Made by a program: the position numbers and the translations under genes. From Psychroflexus lacisalsi (GTDB lineage Bacteria > Bacteroidota > Bacteroidia > Flavobacteriales > Flavobacteriaceae), in NCBI RefSeq assembly GCF_020164495.1, contig NZ_JAIQYZ010000001.1, forward strand, positions 992,001-1,056,000: DNA of 64,000 nt. Direction: 5' to 3'. The notes beneath the pieces were generated by a model. That model saw only the letters and a list, made by a program, of their open reading frames with translations, was not told the DNA's origin and made no database searches. The number at the start of each line of letters is the position of its first letter. The stretch's first letter is position 1. Positions 39,281 to 46,997 of the stretch are shown here, piece by piece.

Positions 39281-40150
39281 ATGGAATTACAAGATCTTAA
39301 AGTAGAAGGCCAATTGAAATTAAGCGATTTTCCCACTCAGCTCGATCACAAATTCAGCAATAAGTCTTTAAAAAAGCAACTGAGAAAAGAGAGACGAGAA
39401 CTCGGCGAGATGCAAAATACGCTTTATGCCCACGGAAAATATTCAGTGCTCGTTTGTATACAAGGCATGGATACTTCGGGGAAAGACAGTTTAATTCGTG
39501 AGGTGTTCAAGGACTTTAATGTGCGTGGAGTGATTTCCTACAGCTTTAAAAAGCCATCAGAAAGAGAGCTGAATCATGATTTTCTCTGGAGGCATTACAG
39601 AGCCTTACCAGCCAGAGGAAAGTATGCCGTTTTCAATCGATCGCATTATGAAAATGTTCTTATTTCAAGGGTCAAGCCAGAAATAGTTTTAAATGAAAGA
39701 ATTCCACATATCAATTCGCTTAAGGACATTACCCCAGAGTTTTGGAATAAACGGCTGGAGCAAATCAATAATTTTGAAAAAACCATCCATGAAAATGGGT
39801 GTATTGTTTTTAAATTTTTTCTTCATATTTCAAAAGATGAACAGAAGATCCGAATTTTAAGGAGACTCAACAAACCCAGCAAAAACTGGAAATTCTCTCC
39901 TGAAGATCTTAAGGATCGAGAACTTTGGGATGAGTACACCAAGTATTACGAGCAGGCTATTTCTGAAACGTCAAAGGATTATGCGCCCTGGTACATCATT
40001 CCTTCAGATTCCAAGCATCACGCCAGATTGCTGGTCGCCAAAACCATAAAAGAACGCGTGGAAACCTATACCGATATCCAAAATCCAAGCCTGCCACAGG
40101 AACTTCAGGATCAAATTTCTTACTACAAAGAGCAGTTGAAGAATTCCTGA
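39281..40150 (+). CDS. ppk2: polyphosphate kinase 2 family protein
   Basis: A P-loop kinase of 289 residues that transfers phosphate between polyphosphate and nucleotides. Walker A reads QGMDTSGKDS (61-70), where the family usually has GMDAAGKGG; Walker B is within VFNRSHYENVL; the lid FKKPSERELNHDFLWRHY is conserved. The PPK2 direction (NDP or NMP phosphorylation) cannot be decided from the sequence. With ppk1 and ppx at 5.2-8.2 kb, this cell has both polyphosphate synthesis and a polyphosphate-driven nucleotide kinase. Confidence 0.92.
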   Translation: MELQDLKVEGQLKLSDFPTQLDHKFSNKSLKKQLRKERRELGEMQNTLYAHGKYSVLVCIQGMDTSGKDSLIREVFKDFNVRGVISYSFKKPSERELNHDFLWRHYRALPARGKYAVFNRSHYENVLISRVKPEIVLNERIPHINSLKDITPEFWNKRLEQINNFEKTIHENGCIVFKFFLHISKDEQKIRILRRLNKPSKNWKFSPEDLKDRELWDEYTKYYEQAISETSKDYAPWYIIPSDSKHHARLLVAKTIKERVETYTDIQNPSLPQELQDQISYYKEQLKNS

Positions 40151-40189
40151 AATTTTGAGTTCTGTCTGTCTAAGACCGCTTAATAAATT

Positions 40190-41045
40190 CATGGAACAGG
40201 CTTGATAAAACGAATTGAAACTATTGTCAGTTCTCGATACAATCCCAACGAAAATGTACAGATTACCCGCCTGAATGATCACGTCGGGCAGGCCCGAAGT
40301 GACATGAAATTTGGCAATGTTAAAACGGCCTACTTTTTATGATTGTTAAAAAACAAAAAAGTGGTGAGGAAAGGGTGAAGGAGCAAAGGACTAGTGAAAC
40401 GGTTTGCTTTGCGTGGGGGAACCGCTTCTGTAGTTTTTAAAGACATAAAAATAAGCCTAGCGTTTTTTGGTTCTTTTTTGGGCAATGCAAAAAAGAATAG
40501 AAACATTAATTTAACTAGAAAGGATAATGCTTAATGATAGAATCCTTTTTAATACTATTTTATTCCGCTGCACTCCATAAAACCTTGGAAATAACATCCA
40601 GAGCAGTAGCTTCGATACAATTCTCCTATCGTCGAATCACTCAGCCACCAGCAAATAACTCAGCTACCGAGTTTAAGTTGGTCATTGAGCCCGCCAGAAT
40701 GACTCCTTTGGGCAGGCTCGAAGTGATAAATTGAATCCGCTGTCAGTTCGAGTGAAGAAGCGATAGCCGAAGCTTTGTATCGAGAACACAAACCAACTAA
40801 TTCATAATTTTACTTCTTTAAATGTTTTTAGATCAAAGACTTCTAGATTCACCACGCAAAAAAAAAGTGTGGCACCCGCCTCAATGACTTCGTCGGGCAG
40901 GCTCTCAGTGACATCCAGAGCAGTAGCTTCGATACAATCCCAACGAAAATGTTGGGATCACTCTGCCACCAGCAAAGTACCCAGTCACTTAAGTTTCTGA
41001 TTGATAATAACCCGCCTGAAAGATCAAGTCACGCGAGTGATTCAA
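40190..41045. repeat. cluster of degenerate dispersed intergenic repeats
   Basis: A gene-free stretch of nearly 1 kb between ppk2 and the next operon. It contains at least three damaged members of the family seen at 60.7-61.4 kb: TCTCGATACAATCCCAACG at about 40235, TTTTATTCCGCTGCACTCC with CTTCGATACAATTCTCC at 40555-40630, and CTTCGATACAATCCCAACG with a complete hairpin at 40925-40975. Modules such as CCCGCCTGAATGATCACGTC (40268) and GGGCAGGCTCGAAGTGAT (about 40709) recur. Members occur in both orientations. A 66-codon frame at 40534-40734 lies wholly inside and is not regarded as a gene. Confidence 0.75.
40937..40958. repeat. 8-bp stem hairpin of dispersed repeat
   Basis: ATCCCAAC / GTTGGGAT with a 6-base loop. 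It is the inverted-orientation counterpart of ATCCCGAC / GTCGGGAT in the tandem array at 60.7-61.4 kb, with an A-T pair in place of G-C. Confidence 0.7.
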
Positions 41046-41123
41046 AAGCCTTTTATGAAATTCTTAATTCAACTTTAATACATGAAGGTCTAGGCAAGTG
41101 ATAAGAATCATTAGATTTACCAT

Positions 41124-41492
41124 GTGAAAGATTCCAAAAACATAGCAACAATTTTTTCTATTTTAGGCTTAGCGGCTTTGCTATTGCTTTCACCATGCAA
41201 GCTTAGAAATTTTATCCAGTCTGAACTTGGAGTTGACCAAACGCAAGTCACCAACAAAAGCAAGTCCTTAGCCTCACAATCCAGTTGTCAGTTTCAGGAC
41301 ATCATACAAACTAAATCTGCCCAAAGCCCATCGGATGTACAGCAATTTTCAGATGCTGGCCATATTAATTTCAGCATCGATTTTGAAGTGGCCTCGCTTT
41401 CGTCTAGTGTTCAAAACGAATACATAAGACCAAATTTGGCCTCTTCGGTTCCCTTGTACATTCTCTTCAACCACTTCAAAGTGTATTTGTAA
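41124..41492 (+). CDS. small membrane-anchored protein, unknown
   Basis: A 122-residue protein beginning with GTG; the overlapping ATG at 41122 reads straight into TGA. One hydrophobic segment (IATIFSILGLAALLLLSPC, ending in a possible lipobox-like Cys25) is followed by a polar Ser/Gln-rich part and a hydrophobic C-terminal tail PLYILFNHFKVYL. No family is recognised. It precedes the doxX-dsrE-doxD genes by 126 bases and may belong with them. Confidence 0.5.
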   Translation: MKDSKNIATIFSILGLAALLLLSPCKLRNFIQSELGVDQTQVTNKSKSLASQSSCQFQDIIQTKSAQSPSDVQQFSDAGHINFSIDFEVASLSSSVQNEYIRPNLASSVPLYILFNHFKVYL

Positions 41493-41618
41493 TTTTCCTG
41501 ATCAGGAAAAATTTTAAACCCATTACATCATAATTTTAATAGTCTGCTTTAGGAAGTAATCTTCTTTCAGTTTTGAATTTTATTCCCATTTTCCCATTAG
41601 GCCTTGGTGAATTGAGAG

Positions 41619-42077
41619 ATGAATTTCAAAAAGCTCAGACTATTTGAAAACACATACAGATCACATGCAATGAACTCTAAACTTAAACCTCTGGGGGTAA
41701 GCTACCTTTCTGTTGTCTTACTTCGCAGCATGCTTAGCCTCATATTTATTGTGGCAAGCATTAGTCATTTTATCAATACAGAAAAAACCATCAATAGAAT
41801 AAAAAATGCCAGAATGGGGTTTGTAGGGGATCTTTTGGGAACTCCCAGAACCGCTGTGATTTTGTCTGGAGTGGTGATGCTTATAGCTGGTATAGCTTTG
41901 CTCATCGGCTTCAAGACCAGAATTGCAGCGATTGTTTTCATCGCCATCTTAATTCCTATAACACTCACTGTACAGGTTGGTCAAGTGGAAACCCTTGGAC
42001 CTCTTTTCAAAAATGTAGCCTTGCTCGGCGGACTTTTATTCTTCAGTATTAATTCAAATTTAAATTTCAAACAATGA
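41619..42077 (+). CDS. DoxX family membrane protein
   Basis: A 152-residue four-helix inner-membrane protein of the DoxX family (helices about 30-50, 75-97, 100-120, 127-146). The segments LLRSMLSLIFIVASISHF and the VMLIAGIALLIGFKTRIAAI stretch are typical. A second in-frame Met at residue 18 is an alternative start. The gene overlaps the next by 4 bases (ATGA). DoxX proteins accompany quinone-linked oxidation of sulfur compounds; here the downstream DoxD/DoxA fusion supports this. Confidence 0.82.
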   Translation: MNFKKLRLFENTYRSHAMNSKLKPLGVSYLSVVLLRSMLSLIFIVASISHFINTEKTINRIKNARMGFVGDLLGTPRTAVILSGVVMLIAGIALLIGFKTRIAAIVFIAILIPITLTVQVGQVETLGPLFKNVALLGGLLFFSINSNLNFKQ

Positions 42078-42496
42078 ACTATTCAATAACATACATCACG
42101 GTGTTACTTTTTCTTATCCTGGGAACACCTCAGTTAAAAGCCCAGAATCAAACTGGAGAGCAGCAGAATTATGTGGTGCTATCCAAGAACATAAAACAAC
42201 TCAAACCCATTTTGATGACTGCCGATTCGCTCGCCGAAGAAGATGGTGAAACTTACGGGGAATTTCAGGTGGTGTTTTGTGGAAAAACAGTACAGGACAT
42301 CAAGAACAATGCTGATTTTAAATTGCTTTTGAAACAAGCAGAACTCCAGAACGTCACCGTCACCGTCTGTGGATTGTCGCTCAATGCTTTTGAAGTTGAT
42401 CAAAAGCAACTCCCGGAACATCTGGAAGTGGTGGAGAACGGTATCTTATACGGATTCCAGCTCAAGAAAAAAGGATTCATAAGTCTAACCATTTAA
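42074..42496 (+). CDS. exported DsrE family protein
   Basis: A 140-residue protein: signal peptide to about residue 23 (TPQLKAQ), then a DsrE/DsrF-like alpha/beta domain. Two cysteines stand at conserved places, Cys69 (VVFCGKTV) and Cys99 (TVTVCGLSL), the second matching the sulfur-carrier position of DsrE-like proteins. Unlike the cytoplasmic DsrE it is predicted to be periplasmic. It is translationally coupled to doxX and lies 11 bases before the DoxD gene, which suggests handling of sulfane sulfur or thiosulfate in the periplasm. Confidence 0.8.
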   Translation: MNYSITYITVLLFLILGTPQLKAQNQTGEQQNYVVLSKNIKQLKPILMTADSLAEEDGETYGEFQVVFCGKTVQDIKNNADFKLLLKQAELQNVTVTVCGLSLNAFEVDQKQLPEHLEVVENGILYGFQLKKKGFISLTI

Positions 42497-42507
42497 TCTA
42501 ACTCCTC

Positions 42508-43527
42508 ATGACATCTATATCTATCAAAAAAGACGCAGGATTATTAACACTTGCCATTCGCCTAGTCGTAGGGTGGACCTACTTTTCAGCCTTATGGCGA
42601 CGAACGATTTTAGCCGATAAGCTCGACCCGGAACAAGCAGGATACATCGGTGAAAAATTCAACCATTTTTTACCCAATGCTTTGGGTATCAAACCTCTGA
42701 TACAGTACATGGTAGAAAATCCGGATGTGCTGTGGATCAATATGGTCATCTTTACGGTCATCGAAGGTATTGTCGGCCTGTTTATTATGTTTGGACTCTT
42801 TACACGACTTATGAGCATAGGTGTATTTGGTCTGGCTATGGGCATACTTTTAGGCTCTGGCTGGATTGGCACCACTTGTCTGGATGAATGGCAAATTGGT
42901 GTGCTGGGCATTGCGACGGGCTTTGTTCTATTTTTAACGGGAAGTGGTAAATACTCGCTTGATCATTATTTGATGAAAAACAACTTTAGCCTTACCCGCA
43001 AAAAAGGATTCGCCTGGTTAGGTTCCGGTGTTTTGCCCATTCGTGACACGGTTTTTCCTAAAATAGTTTTGATCGGTTCCCTGCTAATTTTTGGGATGAC
43101 ACTCATGACCAATCAGATTTTTCACGGTGGTCTGTGGGGGACTTTGCACAATAAATCTGTAAAGCCAAAACTTGAGATCACTGAAACCAAGCTAACCGAT
43201 GGGGTTGTGAGTTTTGATGTGTTCAGGACCGAAGGTGTGGATGTTTACGGCGCCTGGATCATTGGTATAGAAATTCTGGATACAGAACAGCAGCCAGTTT
43301 TGGATTATGATCAAACGGATTTGTCCGGCATGTCTATGGAAAGTATTTCTAACTATTATGTAGCCAAAGTTAAACCTGGCAAACACAGCCTGGTGATTCC
43401 ACTGGGTGCCAAGGCTAATTTATCTCTTAATGATCCGATTATGAAAGATTTACCCTCTGGAAACTACATTATCAAACTAACAGATATCAGTGGAGCTTCC
43501 TGGCAAGAGGATGTCACTAAACTCTAG
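42508..43527 (+). CDS. thiosulfate:quinone oxidoreductase-like DoxD/DoxA fusion
   Basis: A 339-residue membrane protein. The N-terminal 170 residues hold four hydrophobic helices of the DoxD type (LAIRLVVGWTYFSALWRR start, FTVIEGIVGLFIMFGLFTR). After another helix at about 190-207, a periplasmic beta-rich domain follows (VKPKLEITETKL ... GVDVYGAWIIGIE), as in DoxA. In Acidianus TQO these are two subunits that oxidise thiosulfate to tetrathionate and reduce quinone. The fusion is seen in Bacteroidetes, but the reaction here is inferred. A strong terminator follows. Confidence 0.82.
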   Translation: MTSISIKKDAGLLTLAIRLVVGWTYFSALWRRTILADKLDPEQAGYIGEKFNHFLPNALGIKPLIQYMVENPDVLWINMVIFTVIEGIVGLFIMFGLFTRLMSIGVFGLAMGILLGSGWIGTTCLDEWQIGVLGIATGFVLFLTGSGKYSLDHYLMKNNFSLTRKKGFAWLGSGVLPIRDTVFPKIVLIGSLLIFGMTLMTNQIFHGGLWGTLHNKSVKPKLEITETKLTDGVVSFDVFRTEGVDVYGAWIIGIEILDTEQQPVLDYDQTDLSGMSMESISNYYVAKVKPGKHSLVIPLGAKANLSLNDPIMKDLPSGNYIIKLTDISGASWQEDVTKL

Positions 43528-43552
43528 ACGGTGGTAACTTTAATATTTATCT

Positions 43553-43590
43553 GCTCAACGTTGTGGTGACATGGCGTTGAGCTTTTTTTG
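43553..43590 (+). terminator. intrinsic terminator of dox operon
   Basis: GCTCAACG / CGTTGAGC stem with a 14-base loop, followed by TTTTTTTG, 26 bases after the DoxD/A stop. Confidence 0.85.
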
Positions 43591-43750
43591 TTAGTTTGGG
43601 ATCACCATGCGATTATCCGAAAAACGGTATACTGTCAACCGAATATTCCATTACACCACTATACCACTATACAGTTATACTAAAAAAACCGCTCCAGATA
43701 ACTTAAAAACCATTAATTTCGGCACACCCTAACATTAAACCAACTAGCCC

Positions 43751-44641
43751 ATGGCTTCCGGATTTTTTGCCATTTTGGATGATATCGCTGCATTGATGGA
43801 CGATGTCGCAGTGATGAGTAAAGTAGCTGCCAAAAAAACCGCTGGGATTTTGGGAGATGACCTGGCTGTGAATGCTGAAAAGGCTTCAGGTTTTGTGTCT
43901 TCCCGTGAGATCCCCGTTTTATGGTCCATCACTAAAGGCTCTATGCTCAATAAAGTGATTATCTTACCTGTGGCTTTTTTGCTTAGTGCCTTTCTGCCTA
44001 TCGCTATCACTATAGCTTTATTGCTTGGCGGCTTGTACCTGGCCTATGAAGGTGCCGAAAAGATTTATCACTTTGTAGTTCCACATCCCACTTCCAAAAA
44101 GGAGAGTTTAAAACAAGCTAAGACCCAAGCTGAGGTTATGGCTCTGGAAAAGGAACGCATAAAGTCTGCGATTGTAACCGATTTTATCCTGTCGGTAGAA
44201 ATTATCATTATTGCCTTAGGAACGGTGTCAAAGGAAGGCTTAAGCACTCAAATTCCTGTGGTGACTATCATTGCCTTACTGGCAACGGTGGGTGTGTATG
44301 GTATAGTGGCGCTTATTGTACGGATGGATGATGCTGGCTATAAACTCATAAAAAACAGCAGTAATCAAAACAGCTTTAAAGCCAAGCTTGGAGGTGTTTT
44401 GGTGGCGGCCTTACCCAAAGTCATTAAGAGTTTGACAGTCATTGGAACCATAGCCTTATTGCTGGTCTCCGGAGGTATATTTGCTCACAATGTGGAGTTT
44501 CTTCACGGACGCTTTCCGGCTATTCCTTCCATCCTCACCGAATTTCTTCTCGGTCTAGGTGTAGGCATAGTGGTTTTGGTAGTGGTGAACTTAGTTCTTA
44601 AGCTGAAAAAACGTCTGTTCCCAAATCCTTCTACAAACTAG
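43751..44641 (+). CDS. DUF808/YedI-type membrane protein
   Basis: A 296-residue inner-membrane protein matching the YedI family from its first residues (MASGFFAILDDIAALMDDVA, then KKTAGILGDDLAVNAEKASGF). About six to seven hydrophobic segments follow, including ILPVAFLLSAFLPIAITIAL and the C-terminal EFLLGLGVGIVVLVVVNLVL. Function is unknown in the family. It stands alone, convergent with a small XRE gene. Confidence 0.9.
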   Translation: MASGFFAILDDIAALMDDVAVMSKVAAKKTAGILGDDLAVNAEKASGFVSSREIPVLWSITKGSMLNKVIILPVAFLLSAFLPIAITIALLLGGLYLAYEGAEKIYHFVVPHPTSKKESLKQAKTQAEVMALEKERIKSAIVTDFILSVEIIIIALGTVSKEGLSTQIPVVTIIALLATVGVYGIVALIVRMDDAGYKLIKNSSNQNSFKAKLGGVLVAALPKVIKSLTVIGTIALLLVSGGIFAHNVEFLHGRFPAIPSILTEFLLGLGVGIVVLVVVNLVLKLKKRLFPNPSTN

Positions 44642-44670
44642 GCTAGTAGAGGTTAGATATCAGACCCTTC

Positions 44671-44705
44671 GTCAACCGAAAACCGTCAACTGAAAACCGT
44701 TAACC
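44671..44705. repeat. 2.5 copies of a 14-bp tandem repeat
   Basis: GTCAACCGAAAACC, GTCAACTGAAAACC and a partial GTTAACC lie between the convergent DUF808 and XRE genes, reaching into the XRE stop region. A related CTGTCAACCGA occurs at about 43633. Confidence 0.6.
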
Positions 44706-44894
44706 TTTATAAATAAAAATCTCTTCAATTTCGGTTTTAAAGAGGCGGGCCAGTTTAATAGCCAAGACCAAACTGGGGTCAAATTTTTGCTTTTCGATGG
44801 CATTGATGGTTTGGCGAGAAACTTCTACGGCTTTGGCCAGCTGCTCCTGGGTAAGGTTATGCTCAGCCCGAAGAACTTTAAGTTTATTTTTCAT
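44700..44894 (-). CDS. small XRE-family transcriptional regulator
   Basis: A 64-residue DNA-binding protein consisting almost only of a helix-turn-helix: LRAEHNLTQEQLAKAVEVSR, then TINAIEKQKFDPSLVLAIKLAR. This YozG-like size is typical of regulators paired with a small membrane protein. It overlaps the preceding membrane gene by 4 bases (ATGA), so both are translated together. Palindromes over the operon promoter suggest autorepression. Confidence 0.92.
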   Translation of the reverse strand: MKNKLKVLRAEHNLTQEQLAKAVEVSRQTINAIEKQKFDPSLVLAIKLARLFKTEIEEIFIYKG

Positions 44895-45292
44895 GCGTAG
44901 CGTTTTCTGATGACGAGTAAACTGACCATATAGGTCACGCCAATGATTCCGACTAAGAAACCGATTTCCGCATCGTTCGCAATTAAGTTGGTGGTGTCCA
45001 GCAACGAATAGGTAATCCCGAAGATAACGGCAAGGCCAAGGGTGATGCCCAAAGCCTCGAGCTGTATTTTGCGCTGCATTTCATCCAGGCTATTAAAGAA
45101 GCTTCGGTTGGCAATGATCATGGCCACCCCATTGGCAAAATTTAAGCCTACAAAGAGGATGGTGAGCAGTTGGTGGTCGTCCCAAATGAACCGGGGACCA
45201 AAGGTAGCGAGGGCTAGGGTAGCGACCCAGGACCAGGTCCAGCCCGCTAAATTTAAAATCTGTTGCTTCTTGGTTTTCATAGTAAAAGTCAT
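44891..45292 (-). CDS. four-helix membrane protein paired with XRE regulator
   Basis: A 133-residue membrane protein with four hydrophobic segments (about 11-28, 40-60, 80-100, 110-130) and the charged loop SLDEMQRKIQLEALGITLGL, a feature common in small integral proteins encoded next to YozG-like XRE regulators. Start may be the Met at 45280 instead of 45292. Function is unknown. It shares an operon with the XRE gene, which it precedes. Confidence 0.82.
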   Translation of the reverse strand: MTFTMKTKKQQILNLAGWTWSWVATLALATFGPRFIWDDHQLLTILFVGLNFANGVAMIIANRSFFNSLDEMQRKIQLEALGITLGLAVIFGITYSLLDTTNLIANDAEIGFLVGIIGVTYMVSLLVIRKRYA

Positions 45293-45299
45293 TAAGAGT

Positions 45300-45353
45300 T
45301 TACATTATGTCAATAAGACTTTACAAATGTAATCTAATAAGTGACAATGTCAA
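45300..45353 (-). promoter_or_regulatory. full promoter with three palindromic operator-like sites
   Basis: On the - strand a consensus promoter is seen: TTG at complement(45351..45353), 19 bases, then TACATTTG at complement(45324..45331). Three inverted motifs with half-sites T(T/G)ACA and TGT(A/C)A overlap it: TTACATTATGTCA (45300-45312), TTACAAATGTAA (45321-45332) over the -7 box, and TGACAATGTCA (45342-45352) over the -33 box. Their centres are 20-20.5 bases apart, that is two helical turns. They probably bind the XRE protein of this operon. Confidence 0.65.
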
Positions 45354-45645
45354 GTTTATTTTACATTTTTTTGAAAAGGCCATTGCAAGGCGTACGTATT
45401 TTCTCTTTTGATTTTGCTCATAGCAACCCTAATAGCACTTAGATTATAAGCCTAAAACACTCACGTTTACCTACAATTTGGGATCTGTTGGGGAAGTTCT
45501 CTTGAAGGTTTATAAACTCTAAAACTTCTGAACTCGCCTGAAGTCGGCGTGAGTTGGGAGGGGTTATGACTATAATGTGCCTAAGAAGTTCGCACTATAT
45601 TTTTTAGTAACTTGACTTAACTTAATAATTTGAACGTTGGGAACT

Positions 45646-45933
45646 ATGAAAACTTTACTACAAAAATTTGTTGTACTATCTTTAATTTTATTGCTTTTTA
45701 CCTCATGCGTTTCTATAAAAGCTCCGCAGATATGGAGTGGTATGACTGTAAGAGAATTTATTAAAGAGGCAAAACATGAAGAGCTCGTTTCTATGGATAG
45801 TGGATGGATTATTTACAGAGTCTTTTACGGTTATCATGCTCAAAACCTTATGTTCTACTACTTTTACGACAACAAGCTTGTTAAAATGAACCAAGGTCAA
45901 AGAGATGTTGATGTAAGAGTTAGGGTGAATTAA
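45646..45933 (+). CDS. small lipoprotein, unknown
   Basis: A 95-residue lipoprotein: signal segment LVVLSLILLLFTSC-like, with lipobox FTSC at about residue 21, then VSIKAPQIWSGMTVREFIKE. The mature part resembles small SmpA/OmlA-like folded domains in size (GMTVREFI resembles the G-M-T/S-x-x-E/Q-V start) and ends in a basic tail. An earlier TTG start at 45637 is less likely. Function is unknown. It opens a region of small and broken genes before the CRISPR array. Confidence 0.6.
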   Translation: MKTLLQKFVVLSLILLLFTSCVSIKAPQIWSGMTVREFIKEAKHEELVSMDSGWIIYRVFYGYHAQNLMFYYFYDNKLVKMNQGQRDVDVRVRVN

Positions 45934-46041
45934 ACGTCTTTACCTATACAATATCTACTTAAATAATAATTTTCTTTAATTTATACTAGACATAATTATT
46001 ATTATACTATTTTTTTATTCAATTTGTATTTATTGTGGAAA

Positions 46042-46200
46042 ATGACAAAGTATGGTAATTTCGCAGCAGTTCAAAGATAACAGCCGGCACAAGGAATTTC
46101 TAGTGATATAAAGTACTGGAATAATGATGCAGCTAAGGGTAGACTAGAATTGCGTGTTGATGATCAGATACAATACGAGAGAGATAAAGCCAAAGAATAG
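46042..46200 (+). pseudogene. degenerate open frame with internal stop
   Basis: A start ATG followed by KYGNFAAVQR, a TAA stop, then in the same frame a protein-like stretch (ISSDIKYWNNDAAKGRLEL, then DDQIQYERDKAKE), a TAG at 46198-46200, and further in-frame codons VQDHYGKCGFNP. The amino-acid composition is coding-like, so this is probably a fragment of an older gene, possibly a toxin C-terminus, but no homologue is recognised. Confidence 0.4.
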
Positions 46201-46250
46201 GTACAAGATCACTATGGTAAATGCGGTTTCAATCCTAGTTTCTTATTGGA

Positions 46251-46538
46251 ATGGTATTTAGTAGAAGCGGTAGTTCATTATCTTATATTCTTAGATTAAA
46301 ATACGATAATAGATACTTGTATCTTATAACGGGTCTTGCTGGATGTAATTGTAATTATGTAGGATGTGACAGTTATTATCCGACAAATAAAAAACTTAAA
46401 GTTATAGATTTGAACGGTGAGTTAATTAATGCAAAAAACGTAAAAAGCCATGTAAAACTTCCGTTAACCGAAGGCATTTCTGAGGTAAATCTAATAGAAT
46501 ATTATAATATTCATTATAAACCAATTCAAAACACATGA
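46251..46538 (+). CDS. small hypothetical protein, possibly a gene fragment
   Basis: A 95-residue protein without signal peptide. It contains strands (YILRLKYDNRYLYLITG), a Cys-rich turn CNCNYVGC and a terminal NLIEYYNIHYKP. No family is recognised. It follows a degenerate frame and may be the surviving end of a larger gene. Its stop overlaps the start of a 26-codon membrane peptide (ATGA), which argues that it is still translated. Confidence 0.45.
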   Translation: MVFSRSGSSLSYILRLKYDNRYLYLITGLAGCNCNYVGCDSYYPTNKKLKVIDLNGELINAKNVKSHVKLPLTEGISEVNLIEYYNIHYKPIQNT

Positions 46539-46615
46539 AACCAGAAACTAAAAAAGATATCCTATATTGGAGCATTATAGTAATGCTAGGAGCTGCAGTA
46601 ATAATTTTATTATAA
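46535..46615 (+). CDS. 26-residue single-helix membrane peptide
   Basis: A very short frame: six charged or polar residues with KKD, then the hydrophobic run ILYWSIIVMLGAAVIILL to the end. It starts inside the stop codon of the upstream gene (ATGA overlap) and ends 11 bases before the XRE regulator, so it would be co-translated. Such peptides occur in toxin-antitoxin and phage-like cassettes. Chance is possible at this length. Confidence 0.4.
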   Translation: MKPETKKDILYWSIIVMLGAAVIILL

Positions 46616-46626
46616 AATTAAGAGAA

Positions 46627-46872
46627 ATGCAAACAGATTATTTGGAAATAAAAGAAGCCGAGACGGAACTGGTGCAAAAAGTAGCGGCACTGATAAGAAT
46701 AAGGCGAGAAGAACTAGGCATGGGTCAAGTTCTGTTATCAAAATTAAGCGGAGTAGAAAGAGCTAATATAAGCAGGATTGAAAGAGGTAAGCGTCCAGGG
46801 CTCACCTTTGGAATTGTGGTAAAATTATTCACTGCTTTAAAAATTGACTTCGCCGCTATTGACGATTTATAA
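46627..46872 (+). CDS. XRE-family regulator
   Basis: An 81-residue helix-turn-helix protein: VAALIRIRREELGMGQVLLS, then KLSGVERANISRIERGKRP. The C-terminus LTFGIVVKLFTALKIDFAAI is typical of HipB-like antitoxin or repressor domains. A TTG frame from 46567 is less likely than the ATG at 46627. It may control the small genes just upstream. A HipA-type toxin is not present. A terminator follows directly. Confidence 0.82.
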   Translation: MQTDYLEIKEAETELVQKVAALIRIRREELGMGQVLLSKLSGVERANISRIERGKRPGLTFGIVVKLFTALKIDFAAIDDL

Positions 46873-46891
46873 ATCAAAAAAACTATCAAAA

Positions 46892-46927
46892 AAAGCCCTC
46901 CGATTATTCGGCAGGACCTTTTTTTAT
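46892..46927 (+). terminator. intrinsic terminator after XRE gene
   Basis: AAAGCCCTCCGATTATTCGG and CAGGACCTTTTTTT form an imperfect stem with core CCGA-TTAT-TCGG, followed by seven T residues. It isolates the CRISPR array from upstream transcription. Confidence 0.65.
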
Positions 46928-46997
46928 GTCTAATAATTTCTTAAGCATATTTTCAATACGGTTTAGCTGTTAAGGAATAATTGAAACCTTATTTAAA

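Noticed and set aside
40534-40734. A 66-codon + strand frame
   Set aside because: It consists of the dispersed repeat modules.
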